Shown here: positions 32,203 through 44,300 of the stretch, in pieces
Numbering within the stretch: the first letter of the stretch is position 1
Layout: every line of letters starts with the position of its first letter
NCBI RefSeq assembly: GCF_032854445.1
Contig: NC_088307.1
Coordinates: 618,001 to 682,000, forward strand
DNA: 64,000 nt
Reading direction: 5' to 3'
Source of the DNA: Liolophura sinensis
Taxonomy: Eukaryota; Mollusca; Polyplacophora; Chitonida; Chitonidae
Translations under genes and position numbers: made by a program
Notes under the pieces: generated by a model
The model's database searches: none
What the model saw: only the letters and a program-made list of their open reading frames with translations
What the model was told of the DNA's origin: nothing

Positions 32203-32436
32203 GCAGGAGCCTCCATTGCCTGGTGGTTTGCGTGATAGTGCAGCAAAATGACCCAAGAACCTCCCACTAATGTGATCGCTGAAAGTTCAAGTCGAGCACA
32301 TGCTGGTCCACTTAGGTCGTACGTGAGAAGGGCTGCCTGCAATTTAACTGTGTCTTTTACCGATTTTCTAACACCGTTGTATGCGAGAAACATTCTCGAG
32401 TAAGGCGTAATACACCAGTCAAATAAATAAACAAAG
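32203..32436 (+). mobile_element. SINE-A, diverged
   Basis: Head GGAGCCTCCATTGCCTGGTG, TGAAAGTTCAAGTCGAGCAC, GTCGTACGTGAGAAGGGCTG, tail CATTCTCGAGTAAGGCGTAA, CACCAGTCAAATAAATAAAC. The middle is diverged. It is an old copy. Confidence 0.8.
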
Positions 32437-32827
32437 AAATTTAATAGTTGCATGTGCCTGTATCGCTCAGTACATGTACATGTATCGGTCAGTACATGTA
32501 AGGTACGGTGTCAGAAGCAGCCTTGGGCATTTTTGCTTACAACATGCTGTCTACGACACTCGTGTGGCCGTTTGGGCTGTCTAACGTCGTTGAAGACCAT
32601 TTGTTTTCTGCTAATGCGGTGTGTAACATGTAAACGTAACGTGTGGGAAAGTTCGTCTATAACTGGCGTACCTCATTTTTGTTTTCATTTTTGCTTTTCC
32701 CCTTACATGCACATGTACACGTAAATTTAGGCACGGTGTCATCAATAGCTCCTCCCACGTTAAAGACATGCATGGTGGCTAATATAGTAGATTGTAAAGT
32801 CGGTGGCTATTACTGCACCGGTTGATC

Positions 32828-33045
32828 AAGGGGTATAACATACACATCAACCGAGGTAAGGTACGGTATATAACATACACATCAACCGGGGTAGGGTACG
32901 GTATATAACAGACACAACCACCAGGGTATGGTACAGTACATAACATACACATCCATCAGGGTAAAGCATGGTACATAACATACACATCAACCAGGGTAAG
33001 GTACGGTATATAATATATACATCAACCAGGGTAAGGCACAGTACC
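32828..33045. repeat. ~40-bp minisatellite
   Basis: About 5 copies of ATAACATACACATCAACCAG followed by GGTAAGGTACGGTAT. Confidence 0.85.
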
Positions 33046-33415
33046 AGATAAAAGACTACAGCCTTGATAGAGTAAAACCAGAGAAGTGACGACAGAATGA
33101 TTGTTAAGCCTATGATTGACAGATGTGTTTTATTTATTAAAATCTACAGTCGAAAACTTCATCCCTTATCTGGCCTAGTTAAGGCGATGCACGTCAGATA
33201 TCCACAAATTCTTGTTCCTGGATAATATCCATTACTCTTTTTCGGGCTCCAGGATTATTGGTGTTTACGTAATTCATTTTTTTTATCTTTATTTGGATCC
33301 ATTACAAAATTCCGACCCCCACATATAATAAAAGAAGGGGTTACCATTTGATTAATTTCTCCACGATACCATTATAAAACTAGGTTTATCTTCATTTGGG
33401 CAATAAAGGCTACAT
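33046..33415. other. Unassigned sequence
   Basis: No gene recognised. Confidence 0.35.
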
Positions 33416-33417
33416 AG

Positions 33418-33690
33418 TGCTGGTGCGCCATGTATTAGTACGTCTAAGATAATATAATTACCATGGAAGTCTATGTAAGCATTTTTACCATGGTACGTCA
33501 TGTGTTTGTGCGTTTAGGATAATATAACTACCAGGGTAGTCTATGTAAGCATTATTAACATGGTACGTCATGTATTAGTACGTCAAAGATAATATAATTA
33601 CCATGGAAGTCTGTGTGAGCATTATTAACATGGTACGTCTAAGATAATATAATTACCACGGGAGTCTATGTAAGCATTATTAACATTGTA
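33418..33690. repeat. ~70-bp minisatellite
   Basis: About 4 copies with ATGGTACGTCATGTATTAGT, AAGATAATATAATTACCATG, GAAGTCTATGTAAGCATTAT. Confidence 0.88.
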
Positions 33691-33764
33691 TTCAAAATCG
33701 TAAAGAATTAGTACCCCTTTTGCATTAGAGATCAGGAGGATTATGCAGGCAGCGTTGTCTCATT

Positions 33765-34155
33765 AATTCTGGCTTCATTGCTTCTTTATTCAAAGGGATA
33801 TCAATTGTCCCAATAATTCTCGCTTTATAGCTTCTTCAGGCAAAGGGGTATTAATTGTCCCATTAATTCTCGCTTTATAGCTTCTTTAGCCAAAGGGCTA
33901 TTAATTGTCCCATTAATTCTCGCTTTATAGCTTCTTCAGGCAAAGGGCTATCACTTGTCCCATTAATTCTCGCTTTACAGTTTCTTTAGCCAAAGGGCTA
34001 TTAATTTTCCTATTAATTTTCGCTTTATAGCTTCTTTAGCCAAAAGGCTATGAATTGTCCCATTAATTCTCGCTTTATAGCTTCTTCAGCCAAAGGGCTA
34101 ACAATTGTCCCATTAAATCTCGCTTTATAGCTTCTTTGGTCAAAGGGCTATTACA
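33765..34155. repeat. 50-bp minisatellite
   Basis: About 8 copies of CCCATTAATTCTCGCTTTAT then AGCTTCTTTAGCCAAAGGGC and TATTAATTGT. Each unit contains an acceptor-like CTTCTTTAG|CC, but no adjacent exon is recognised. Confidence 0.92.
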
Positions 34156-34960
34156 TGTATGCGTGTCCTGTAAACAAATTATGGGCAAATTTTTTGTTAA
34201 AATAAATCTTTCTTCGACATCAACCAATCGTTTACAATTTTTTGAAACTATATTAATTGTTTCACCCATGATACTGTTTGTCAAAAATTATAAACATATT
34301 ATTACTTTTCAGGGGCAATATAAGCATGGAATATTTCCATTGGACTTTGTAATTAATCAACTTGCCATCCATTTCTAACTGATCATTTTTTCACGTATTT
34401 TTTAATCCTGAGACACACGACATTCGATTATAAAACTATATTATTACTAATTATGTGTGAATTTGTAAGATTGTACCATTTTCAGTCTCCAAGACTACCG
34501 AGGTAATTATGCAGAAGATAAAGTCTCGTCACTCAGGTGGAACTGAACACATATTCATGTATACAGCGTCAATACCTGATGCTCTACTGGCTGTGTTGTA
34601 AATATTTGTAATGTTACATGTACGAAGCTGAGTTTGTTTGCTCTTTTTAAGAACACTATGTTCTTCAGAATCTTGGAGAAAAAATAAAAACATGGAAAGA
34701 AAGAGAATTATATCTCCGAAGTATTTGTCCATAGGCCTACCGGCCACCAAAGCAGCAATCACGTGATCATTTATCTCAAATAACACTGAAACCATTCTCA
34801 GCAGGATGAATTTACATGAACACAAATAAATTTCAGTTCCGAAAATCTGCCCAGATAAAAAACAAACGACGCCATTATAAGAGTCAGGGCTGCTTCATCA
34901 TACAACATTCACCTACGTGAACTCCTCTTGCTGAAGCGTCCTGGTGTTGCTGGGTACATC
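34156..34960. other. Unassigned AT-rich sequence
   Basis: No gene or element recognised. Confidence 0.4.
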
Positions 34961-34962
34961 AA

Positions 34963-35327
34963 ATATCTTAGACTATTCGGGGAAATTAAACTGCCGCACT
35001 CAATTTATGAACCAAAATAGAAATTCAACCATGAGACATTTTAATTGATGTATATGCCTAACTTGTAGTATAAACTCAAGAGGGAGCCAGTTTGTCCTAC
35101 TGGACAGGCCAATACAGGCCTAACTTGTAGGATAAACTCAAGAGCAAGCTAATTTTCCTACTAGGCAGGCCTATACATGCCTAACTCATAGGATAAACTC
35201 AAGAGCGAGCTACTCTATCCTACTAGTTAGGCCTACATACCATCAGTTAAACATCAAATGATTGAACTTCTATTTTGGTTCATACATTGATTACGGTAGT
35301 TTAATTTGCCCGAATAGTCCTAGATAT
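34963..35327. mobile_element. Foldback/MITE-like element with 66-bp terminal inverted repeats
   Basis: The left arm 34963-35028 (ATATCTTAGACTATTCGGGG ... ATTTATGAACCAAAATAGAA) and right arm 35262-35327 are reverse complements over 66 bp with about 10 mismatches by eye. Between them are three ~62-bp units sharing CCTAACTTGTAGGATAAACT and TCAAGAG. The unit ends are themselves mutually inverted (TAGGATA with TATCCTA), so most of the element can fold back on itself. There is no coding capacity, so it would be non-autonomous. Target-site duplication not identified. Confidence 0.75.
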
Positions 35328-35539
35328 GAAATTAAGTCCTCGGTTGAATTTAATACAATGTGACTCTAGATGTATGCTCAGATCTAGAAACCAGGACATT
35401 TGATATGACGATGCTACACGTATATATATTTTGATTTTGTGTTACTAACATAGCATTCACGGTGTTATTACCAGCTTTTAATGTGACCCCTCCTCGTCAC
35501 TTCCACCACCGCCACCTCAACACACAACTTTCCTGCTTC

Positions 35540-35741
35540 CTGCGAGCATTGATGTCCGCATTCCAGTATCAAAAGGACTGTGACACATACCAGGGGACAT
35601 AACTCTTGTCGGCATGCGTGCCTGCATGTTTCATTTCCGGACCCCAGCGAAGGCGTGTTAATTTTACCACGGTTAATAACCGGTTGATGAGTTGACACGG
35701 CGGCTGGGGACACAAGACACGAGATATCCAGGATCTTCCAG
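35540..35741 (+). other. Candidate 5' non-coding exon of gene B
   Basis: Locally less AT-rich stretch ending in a good donor, GGATCTTCCAG|GTAAGGCC, at 35741/35742. Gene B's first coding exon opens with a splice acceptor at 38007/38008 and needs an upstream leader exon. This is the best-looking candidate in the preceding 3 kb, but nothing here proves it. Confidence 0.22.
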
Positions 35742-35749
35742 GTAAGGCC

Positions 35750-36650
35750 ATTGTCAGTAAACGCTGGATTTCATGATGGACGTTGTGAATTCATTCGTTC
35801 TGATGTTACTACTGGACTGAAATCAGTCGGCTTGATTCGAACACTATGTTGTTGGCTCCAGGTAATCAGATTTTGACAGCAACAACAACAACATGTACAC
35901 TGTGGAAAAATGTGTGCCCATATAAGGCGCGTTGTTGAAATTTAGGATTAGGTGTAGTTGATTGTACAGAAAGTATGGTTGGACTAGCGTTAGACTTAAA
36001 GTTATGATCTTAACAAACTTAACACGAAATTTGAATGCACCTCCGTGACCACGAAGTGACACGCTCCGGTGAAGGCCAGATACGCGTGTGGCCTTACATC
36101 ATTTGTAGCCACGGTTCAAATCCTTGTCAAACTCGTTCTTTCGAGCTTATTTACCTGGCGCCATTACTCTTGTATATAAGAGAGACATACATGTGATTTG
36201 TATACTCTTACATTTTCCAAGCAAATCACTCTTGTACATTCAGTGGTAGCCTGAAAATCGCTTTAAGAATGGCTTATATTTTACGATACTCGGAGACCAC
36301 TGGACATCCTTAGCCTGGACGACTCATACGCTCAATTATAACATTGTATCAGTGTTTGGATACTGCATTAGCAATATTGGCTGCATATTATGCGATATAC
36401 AGTGTAAAAATCAACAGTAAAAATTTTATTATGGATGTTGTCTCGGCTATGAACTAGACCCAACCAGTATTAGAAGTTCACATCTGATTTCGTGGCTAAA
36501 GCAATGGTCCAGGAGGGGTTCAGTAAAATACATGTAGAGATATATGTAATGGTAGACTACTATGTGTAATCAAATCCATGCTTGAAAAATGTAATACCCT
36601 TGTAATGGTATAAACATAAGGGGCAGTATGATATAAGGTGACATTCATCA
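35750..36650. other. Unassigned sequence, probably gene B intron
   Basis: A B-box-like GGTTCAAATCC occurs at 36115-36125 without a clear tRNA fold. Nothing else recognised. Confidence 0.35.
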
Positions 36651-36669
36651 CATTTCTGTAATGAGTCAT

Positions 36670-37018
36670 AACAGTGCCCCTATATGTTGGTTGTGGAACT
36701 TATTTCATTTGTCCTGAACCACATTTGTTGGTTGTGAAACATATTTCAATTATCCTGAACCACATTTGTTGGTTGTGAAATGTATTTCAATTGTCCTGAA
36801 CCACATTTGTTGGTTGTGGAACTTATCTGAATTATCCTGAACCACATTTGTTGGTTGTGGAACATGTTTCAATTATCCTGAACCACATTTGTTGGTTGTG
36901 GACCGTATTTCAATTATCCTGAACCACATTTGTTGGTTGTGGAACTTATCTGAATTATCCTGAACCACATTTGTTAGTTGTGGAACGTATTTTAATTGCC
37001 CTGAACCACATTTACAGC
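36670..37018. repeat. 41-bp minisatellite
   Basis: About 9 copies of ACATTTGTTGGTTGTGGAAC, then TTATTTCAATTATCCTGAAC plus C. Confidence 0.92.
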
Positions 37019-37315
37019 ACACATGGAAGTAAATTCTGTTGCAATCAGGCAATATTTGAAGGAGTTTGTATTATGTACAGTGTCTATATACATACTGTGA
37101 CACCAGTGTACTGACTACCTTTGGAAGCCTGTCTATGTAGACTGCACATTTAGCCCATAGACATGTCAGTCTAAATAAGGGACAAGTATCTTTTTACAAT
37201 GATACATGTATAAATAAGATACAATAAGTTTCATACCTTTACATCACATTGGGTGACTTCAATTTCTTGTCAAGGCCATCATTCTGAAGAAATAAAAATG
37301 TCAAACATTTTGACC

Positions 37316-37862
37316 CCTGCAGTCAGAGCTATTATAATGACCGGAGTCAGGACTATGACCTGAGTGTAGTCAGAGCTGTTATAAATGACCGGAGTCAGGA
37401 CTATGACCTGAGTGTAGTCAGAGCTATTATAATGACCTGAGTCAGGGCTATGACCTGAGTGTAGTCAGAGCTGTTATAATGACCGGAGTCAGGACTATGA
37501 CCTGAGTGTAGTCAGAGCTATTATAATGACCTGAGTCAGGGCTATGACCTGAGTGTAGTCAAAGCTGTTATAAATGACCGGAGTCAGGACTATGACCTGA
37601 GTGTAGTAAGGACTATGACCTGAGTGTAGTCAGAGCTATGACCTGAACCTAGTCAGAACTGTGACCTGAATCTAGTCAGATCTTTGACCAATCACCTGAG
37701 TGTAGTTAGGACTATGACCTCAGCCTAGTCAGAGCTATGACCTGAGTCTAGTCAGATCTGTGACTAATCACCTGAGTTTCATCAGAACTATCTCCTGAGT
37801 CTAATCAGATCTTTGACCAATCACCTGAGTCAAGTCAGAACTATCGCCTGAATCTAGTCAGA
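37316..37862. repeat. 47-bp minisatellite, decaying rightwards
   Basis: Units start AGTCAGAGCTGTTATAATGA, then CCGGAGTCAGGACTATGACC and TGAGTGT. From about 37600 the period shortens and copies diverge. Confidence 0.9.
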
Positions 37863-38007
37863 ACTACAAATGTATCAGGGTAAAAAGATAACGTATTTGA
37901 ACACGACTGACGAACAGTTTCAGTTGTTTTTTTATTATTAGTATTTTTTTTTCCTGAAAGGTTTTGGTACACGTTTTTAAGTTTATACATGGTATTTTCT
38001 TTTTTAG

Positions 38008-38318
38008 GTATAAACTGTGCTGTTGAATCAGGAAAACATTGATCTTGGCAAGATCAAGATGACAACAACTGCAGCATTCGATGATCTGCAGGAATTCAAA
38101 TCTGCCGTGGCGACCGTGCGCAAAGATGGCACAGACGATAAATACCTGATCGTAGCTCATGTTGAGGGAGACCCCAGCAAACTTCGTCTCATTAAAGTCG
38201 GACAAAACGTTTCGGACCTTGCAACGGAAGTAGATGATACTCAAGTACTATACATACTGTCCCGATACGAGCGAACATTTGACATGTCCTCCACTGTCAA
38301 GTTTGTCTACATTCACTG
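38008..38318 (+). CDS. Gene B exon 1 (leader plus first half of ADF-H domain 1)
   Basis: Acceptor TTTTCTTTTTTAG|GTATAA at 38007/38008, a 51-nt leader, ATG at 38059. Encodes residues 1-86 and two bases of Trp87. Donor ATTCACTG|GTAAGC at 38318/38319. Includes the helix LQEFKSAVATVRKD and strand VLYILSRYERTFDM. Confidence 0.88.
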
Positions 38319-41300
38319 GTAAGCTACCCTCTCCTCCACTATCAAGTTTGTCTACATTCACTGGTAAGCTACCCTCTCCTCCACTGTCATGTTTGTCTAC
38401 ATTCACTGGTAAGTTACCCTCTCCGCCACTGTCAAGTTTGTCTTCATTCACTGGTAGCTACCCTCTCCTCCACTGTCATGTTTGTCTACATTCACTGGTA
38501 AGCTACCCTCTGCTCCACTGTCATGTTTGTCTACATTCACTGGTAAGCTACCCTCTCCTCCACTGTCATGTTTGTCTTCATTCACTAGTAGCTGCCCTCT
38601 CCTCCACTATCAGGTTTGTCTTCATTCACTGGTAAGCTACCCTCTCCTCCACTATCAAGTTTGTCTACATTCACTGGTAAGCTACCCTCTCCTCCACTGT
38701 CATGTTTGTCTACATTCACTGGTAAGTTACCCTCTCCGCCACTGTCAAGTTTGTCTTCATTCACTGGTAGCTACTATCTCCTCCACTGTCATGTTTGTCT
38801 ACATTCACTGGTAAGCTACCCTCTCCTCCACTATCAAGTCTGTCTACATTCACTGGTAAGCTACCCTCTCCCCCACTGTCAAGTTTGTCTTCATTCACTG
38901 GTAGCTGCCCTCTCCTCCACTGTCATGTTTGTCTACATTCACTGGTAAGCTACCCTCTGCTCCACTGTCATGTTTGCCTACATTCACTGGTAAGCTACCC
39001 TCTCCTCCACTGTCATGTTTGTCTTCATTCAGCGGTTAGGTACCCTCTCCTCCACTGTCAAGTTTGTCTACATTCACTGTTAGCCACCTTCTCCTCCACT
39101 ATCAAGTTTGTCTACATTCACTGGTAAGCCACCCTCTCCTCCACTGTCATGTTTGTCTACATTCACTGGTGAGGTACCCTCTCTTCCACTGTCATGTTTG
39201 TCTTCATTCAGCAGTTAGGTACTTTCTCCACCACTGTCATTTTTGCCTCTCCTCCACTGTCTTGTTTGTCTCTCCTCCAATGTCGTGTTTGTCTCTCCTC
39301 CAGTGTCATGTTTGTCTCTCCTTCAGTGTCATGTTTGTCTCTTCTCTAGTGTCATGTTTGTCTCTCCTCCAGTGTCATGTTTGTCTCTCCTCCAGTGTCT
39401 TGTTTGTCTGATATATGTAGCCCTAACTGTGAATGTATAATTCTCTTCCAGGATAGGTGATCAGGTACCGTTAGGTAAATCCAGTACCACTGATATATGT
39501 AGCTCTAACTGTGAATGTATAATTCTCTTCCAGGATAGGTGATCAGGTACCGTTAGGTAAATCCAGTACCTCTGATATATGTAGCTCTAACTGTGAATGT
39601 ATAATTCTCTTCCAGGATAGGTGATCAGGTACCGTTAGGTAAATCCAGTACCTCTGATATATGTAGCTCTAACTGTGAATGTATAATTCTCTTCCAGGAT
39701 AGGTGATCAGGTACAGTTAGGTAAATCCAGTACCACTGATATATGTAGCTCTAACTGTGAATGTATAATTCTCTTCCAGGATAGGTGATCAGGTACCGTT
39801 AGGTAAATCCAGTACCTCTGATATATGTAGCTCTAACTGTGAATGTATAATTCTCTTCCAGGATAGGTGATCAGGTACAGTTAGGTAAATCCAGTACCTC
39901 TGATATATGTAGCTCTAACTGTGATGTATAATTCTCTACCAGGATAGGTGATCAGGTACCGTTAGGTAAATCCAGTACCTCTGATATATGTAGCTCTAAC
40001 TGTGAATGTATAATTCTCTTCCAGGATAAGTGATCAGGTACCGTTAGGTAAATCCAGTACCACTGATATATGTAGCTCTAACTGTGATGTATAATTCTCT
40101 TCCAGGATAAGTGATCAGGTACCGTTAGGTAAATCCAGTACCTCTGATATATGTAGCTCTAACTGTGAATGTACAATTCTCTTCCAGGATAGGTGATCAG
40201 GTACTGTTAGGTAAATCCAGTACCTCTGATATATGTAGCTCTAACTGTGATGTATACTTCTCTTCCAGGATAAGTGATCAGGTACCGTTAGGTAAATCCA
40301 GTACATCTAATATATGTAGCTCTAACTGTGAATGTATAATTCTCTTCCAGGATAGGTGATCAGGTACCGTTAGGTAAATCCAGTACCACTGATATATGTA
40401 GCTCTAACTGTGATGTATAATTCTCTTCCAGGATAGGTGATCAGGTACAGTTAGGTAAATCCAGTACCTCTGATATATGTAGCTCTAACTGTGAATGTAT
40501 AATTCTCTTCCAGGATAGGTGATCAGGTACTGTTAGGTAAATCCAGTACCACTGATATATGTAGCTCTAACTGTGAATGTATAATTCTCTTCCAGGATAG
40601 GTGATCAGGTACCGTTAGGTAAATCCAGTACCTCTGATATATGTAGCTCTAACTGTGAATGTATAATTCTCTTCCAGGATAGGTGATCAGGTACCGTTAG
40701 GTAAATCCAGTACCACTGATATATGTAGCTCTAACTGTGATGTATAATTCTCTTCCAGGATAGGTGATCAGGTACCGTTTGGTAAGAAGGGGCGCTACGG
40801 AGTTGTTCAAGGAAGTGTACAGGAGTATTTTAACCCTTATCACCTGTTAGTGGAGACCAGTCAGAGAGAGGACTTAGACTTCAGCATCATAGAACGCCAG
40901 GTGAGTGGAGACCAGTAAGAGAGAGGACTGTAGCATAACAGAACCACAGGTGAGTGGAGACCAGTCAGAGAGAGGACTTCAGCATCACGCAACGCCAGGT
41001 GAGTGCAGACCAGTCAGAGAGAGGACTTCAGCACCATAGAACACCAGGTGAGTGGAGACCAGTCAGAGAGAGGACTTCAGCATCACGCAACGCCAGGTGA
41101 GAGCAGACCAGTCAGAGAGATGACTTCAGCATCATAGAACACCAGGTGAGTGGAGACCAGTCAGAGAGAGGACTTCAGCATCATAGAACACCAGGTGAGT
41201 GGAGACCAGTCAGAGAGAGGACTTCAGCATCAGAGAATGCCAGGTGAGTGGAGACCAGTCAGAGAGAGGACTTCAGCATCAGAGAATGCCAGGTGAGTGG

Positions 41301-44300
41301 AGACCAGTCAGAGAGAGGACTTCAGCATCAGAGAATGCCAGGTGAGTGGAGACCAGTCAGAGAGAGGACTTCAGCATCATAGAATGCCAGGTGAGTGGAG
41401 ACCAGTCAGAGAGAGGACTTCAGCATCAGAGAACGCCAGGTGAGTGGAGACCAGTCAGAGAGAGAACTTCAGCATCAGAGAATGCCTGGTGAGTTGAGAC
41501 CAGTCAGAGAGAGGACTTCAGCATCACACAACGCCAGGTGAGTGGAGACCAGTCAGAGAGAGGACATCGGCATCACAGAATGCCAGATGAGTGGAGACCA
41601 GTCAGAGAGAGGACTTCAGCATCAGAGAATGCCAGGTGAGTGGAGACCAGTCAGAGAGAGGACTTCAGCATCATGCAACGCCAGGTGAGTGGAAATCAGT
41701 CAGAGAGAGGACTTCAGCATCAGAGAATGCCAAGTGAGTGGAGACCAGTCAGAGAGAGGACTTCAGCATCACAGAATGCCAGGTGAGTGGAGACTAGTCA
41801 GAGAGGACATCGGCATCAGAGAATGCCAAGTGAGTGGAGACCAGTCAGAGAGAGGACTTCAGCATCAGAGAATGCCAGGTGAGTGGAGACCAGTCAGAGA
41901 GAGGACTTCAGCATCAGAGAACGCCAAGTGAGTGGAGACCAGTCAGAGAGAGGACTTCAGCATCAGAGAATGCCAAGTGAGTGGAGACCAGTCAGAGAGA
42001 GGACATCGGCATCACAGAATGCCAGATGAGTGGAGACCAGTCAGAGAGAGGACTTCAGCATCAGAGAATGCCAGGTGAGTGGAGACCAGTCAGAGAGAGG
42101 ACTTCAGCATCAGAGAACGCCAAGTGAGTGGAGACCAGTCAGAGAGAGGACTTCAGCATCACAGAACACCAGGTGAGTGGAGACTAGTCAGAGAGAGGAC
42201 TTCAGCACCATAGAACACCAGGTGAGTGGAGACCAGTAAGAGAGAGGACATCATCATCAGAGAATGCCAGGTGAGTGGAGACCAGTCAGAGAGAGGACTT
42301 CAGCATCAGAGAATGCCAGGTGAGTGGAGACCAGTCAGAGAGAGGACTTCAGCATCAGAGAATGCCAGGTGAGTGGAGACCAGTCAGAGAGAGGACTTCA
42401 GCATCATAGAATGCCAGGTGAGTGGAGACCAGTCAGAGAGAGGACTTCAGCATCATAGAACGCCAGGTGAGTGGAGACCAGTCAGATAGAGGACTTCAGC
42501 ATCAGAGAATGCCAGGTGAGTGGAGACCAGTCAGAGAGAGGACTTCAGCATCATACAACGCCAGGTGAGTTGAGACCAGTCAGAGAGAGGACTTCAGCAT
42601 CAGAGAATGCCAAGTGAGTGGAGACCAGTCAGAGAGAGGACTTCAGCATCAGAGAATGCCAGGTGAGTGGAGACCAGTCAGAGAGAGGACTTCAGCATCA
42701 TAGAACGCCAGGTGAGTGGAGACCAGTCAGAGAGAGAGGACTTCAGCATCAGAGAATGCCAGGTGAGTGGAGACCAGTCAGAGAGAGGACTTCAGCATCA
42801 GAGAATGCCAGGTGAGTGGAGACCAGTCAAAGAGAGAACTTCAGCATCAGAGAATGCCAGGTGAGTGGAGATCAGTCAGAGAGAGGACTTCAGCATCATA
42901 GAACAGGTGTGTGAAGATCAGTCAAAAAATAAATTAGCTTCAAGATTGCAGTTGTTTGTTTATTATTGTATAAATATTTTGTTAGATTTCACAATGTTGA
43001 ATACTTATGCCAAATTCTGAATGTTTTATCACCATTTACTCAGAACCTCAAATGGAAGTTTACTTTCATTCTTTTTTTCTCAGTTGGATGAGACATCAGG
43101 TACTACATCAAAGGTTCTTGATAATGATGTTGCATCAGGAAGACAGAAACGCGGCTTTGTCGCATCACAACTCCCACAGAGAGATCGTCAAAAAGCTGGC
43201 GGAGTTTTCATCAGCAAAGAAACGGCCAGTATTGAAGTGTCCAATGACGTGCTGGAGAACATCGCGGCTGTGAGACATGATGCTGAGCAGCAGCGCTGGA
43301 TGCTGGCTTGTTACCGTGACAACAACCCTAAAGGTCCTCTGGACTGTCTGGCACAGGGTGAGGGTGACATCACAGAGATGATTCCACACCTGGCGGATGA
43401 CTTGGTGCTTTACGGGCTCTACAGGGTTACTGACAAAGTTGATGATATTGTCACTGTTAAGTTTGTCTACATCCAGTGGTGAGTGGGATAGCATATTCAA
43501 AGTACATGTATGCCTTCTTCTGTCTGGCTTCCTCCTGACCTACCTGGCTTACTCCTGACCTGCCTTGGTTCATCCTCACCTGCCTGGCTTCTTCCTCACT
43601 TGTCTGGCTTCCTCTCACCTGCCTGGCTTCCTCCTGACCTACCTGGCTTCCTCCTGACCTACCTGGCTTCCTCCTGACCTACCTGGCTTCGTATTCTTCT
43701 GCCTGGCTTCCTATTCTTCTGCTTGGCTTCCTCCTGACCTGCCTAGCTTCCAAATCACCTGCCTGGCTTCTTCGTCACTGATCTGTCTTCCTGCTCACTT
43801 GTCTGGTGTTCTCCTGACCTGCCTTGCTTCCTCCTGACCTGCCTGGCTTCCTCTCACCTGCCTGGCTTCCTCCTGACCTACCTGGCTTCCTATTCTTCTG
43901 CCTGGCTTCCTATTCTTCTGCCTGGCTTCCTCCTGACCTGCCTGGCTTCCAAATCACCTGCCTGGCTTCTTCCTCACTGGTCTGTCTTCCTGCTCACTTA
44001 TCTGGAGTCCTCCTAACCTACCTGGCTTCCTCCTGACCTGCCTGGCTTTCTACTCACCTGCCTGGCTTCCTCCTAACCTACCTGGCTTCCTCCTGACCTA
44101 CATGGCTTTCTAATCACCTGCCTGGCTTCCTCCTGACCTGCCTGGTGTCCTCCTGACCTACCTGGCTTCCTAGTCACCTGCCTGGCTTTCTCCTGACCTG
44201 CCTTGGTTCATCCTCACCTGCCTGGCTTCTTCCTCACATGTCTGGCATCTTCCACACTGGTCTGGCGTCCTCCTCAATGGCCTGGCGTCCTCCTCACAGG

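Noticed and set aside
36060-36140. tRNA-like B box GGTTCAAATCC
   Set aside because: No convincing A box or cloverleaf around it.
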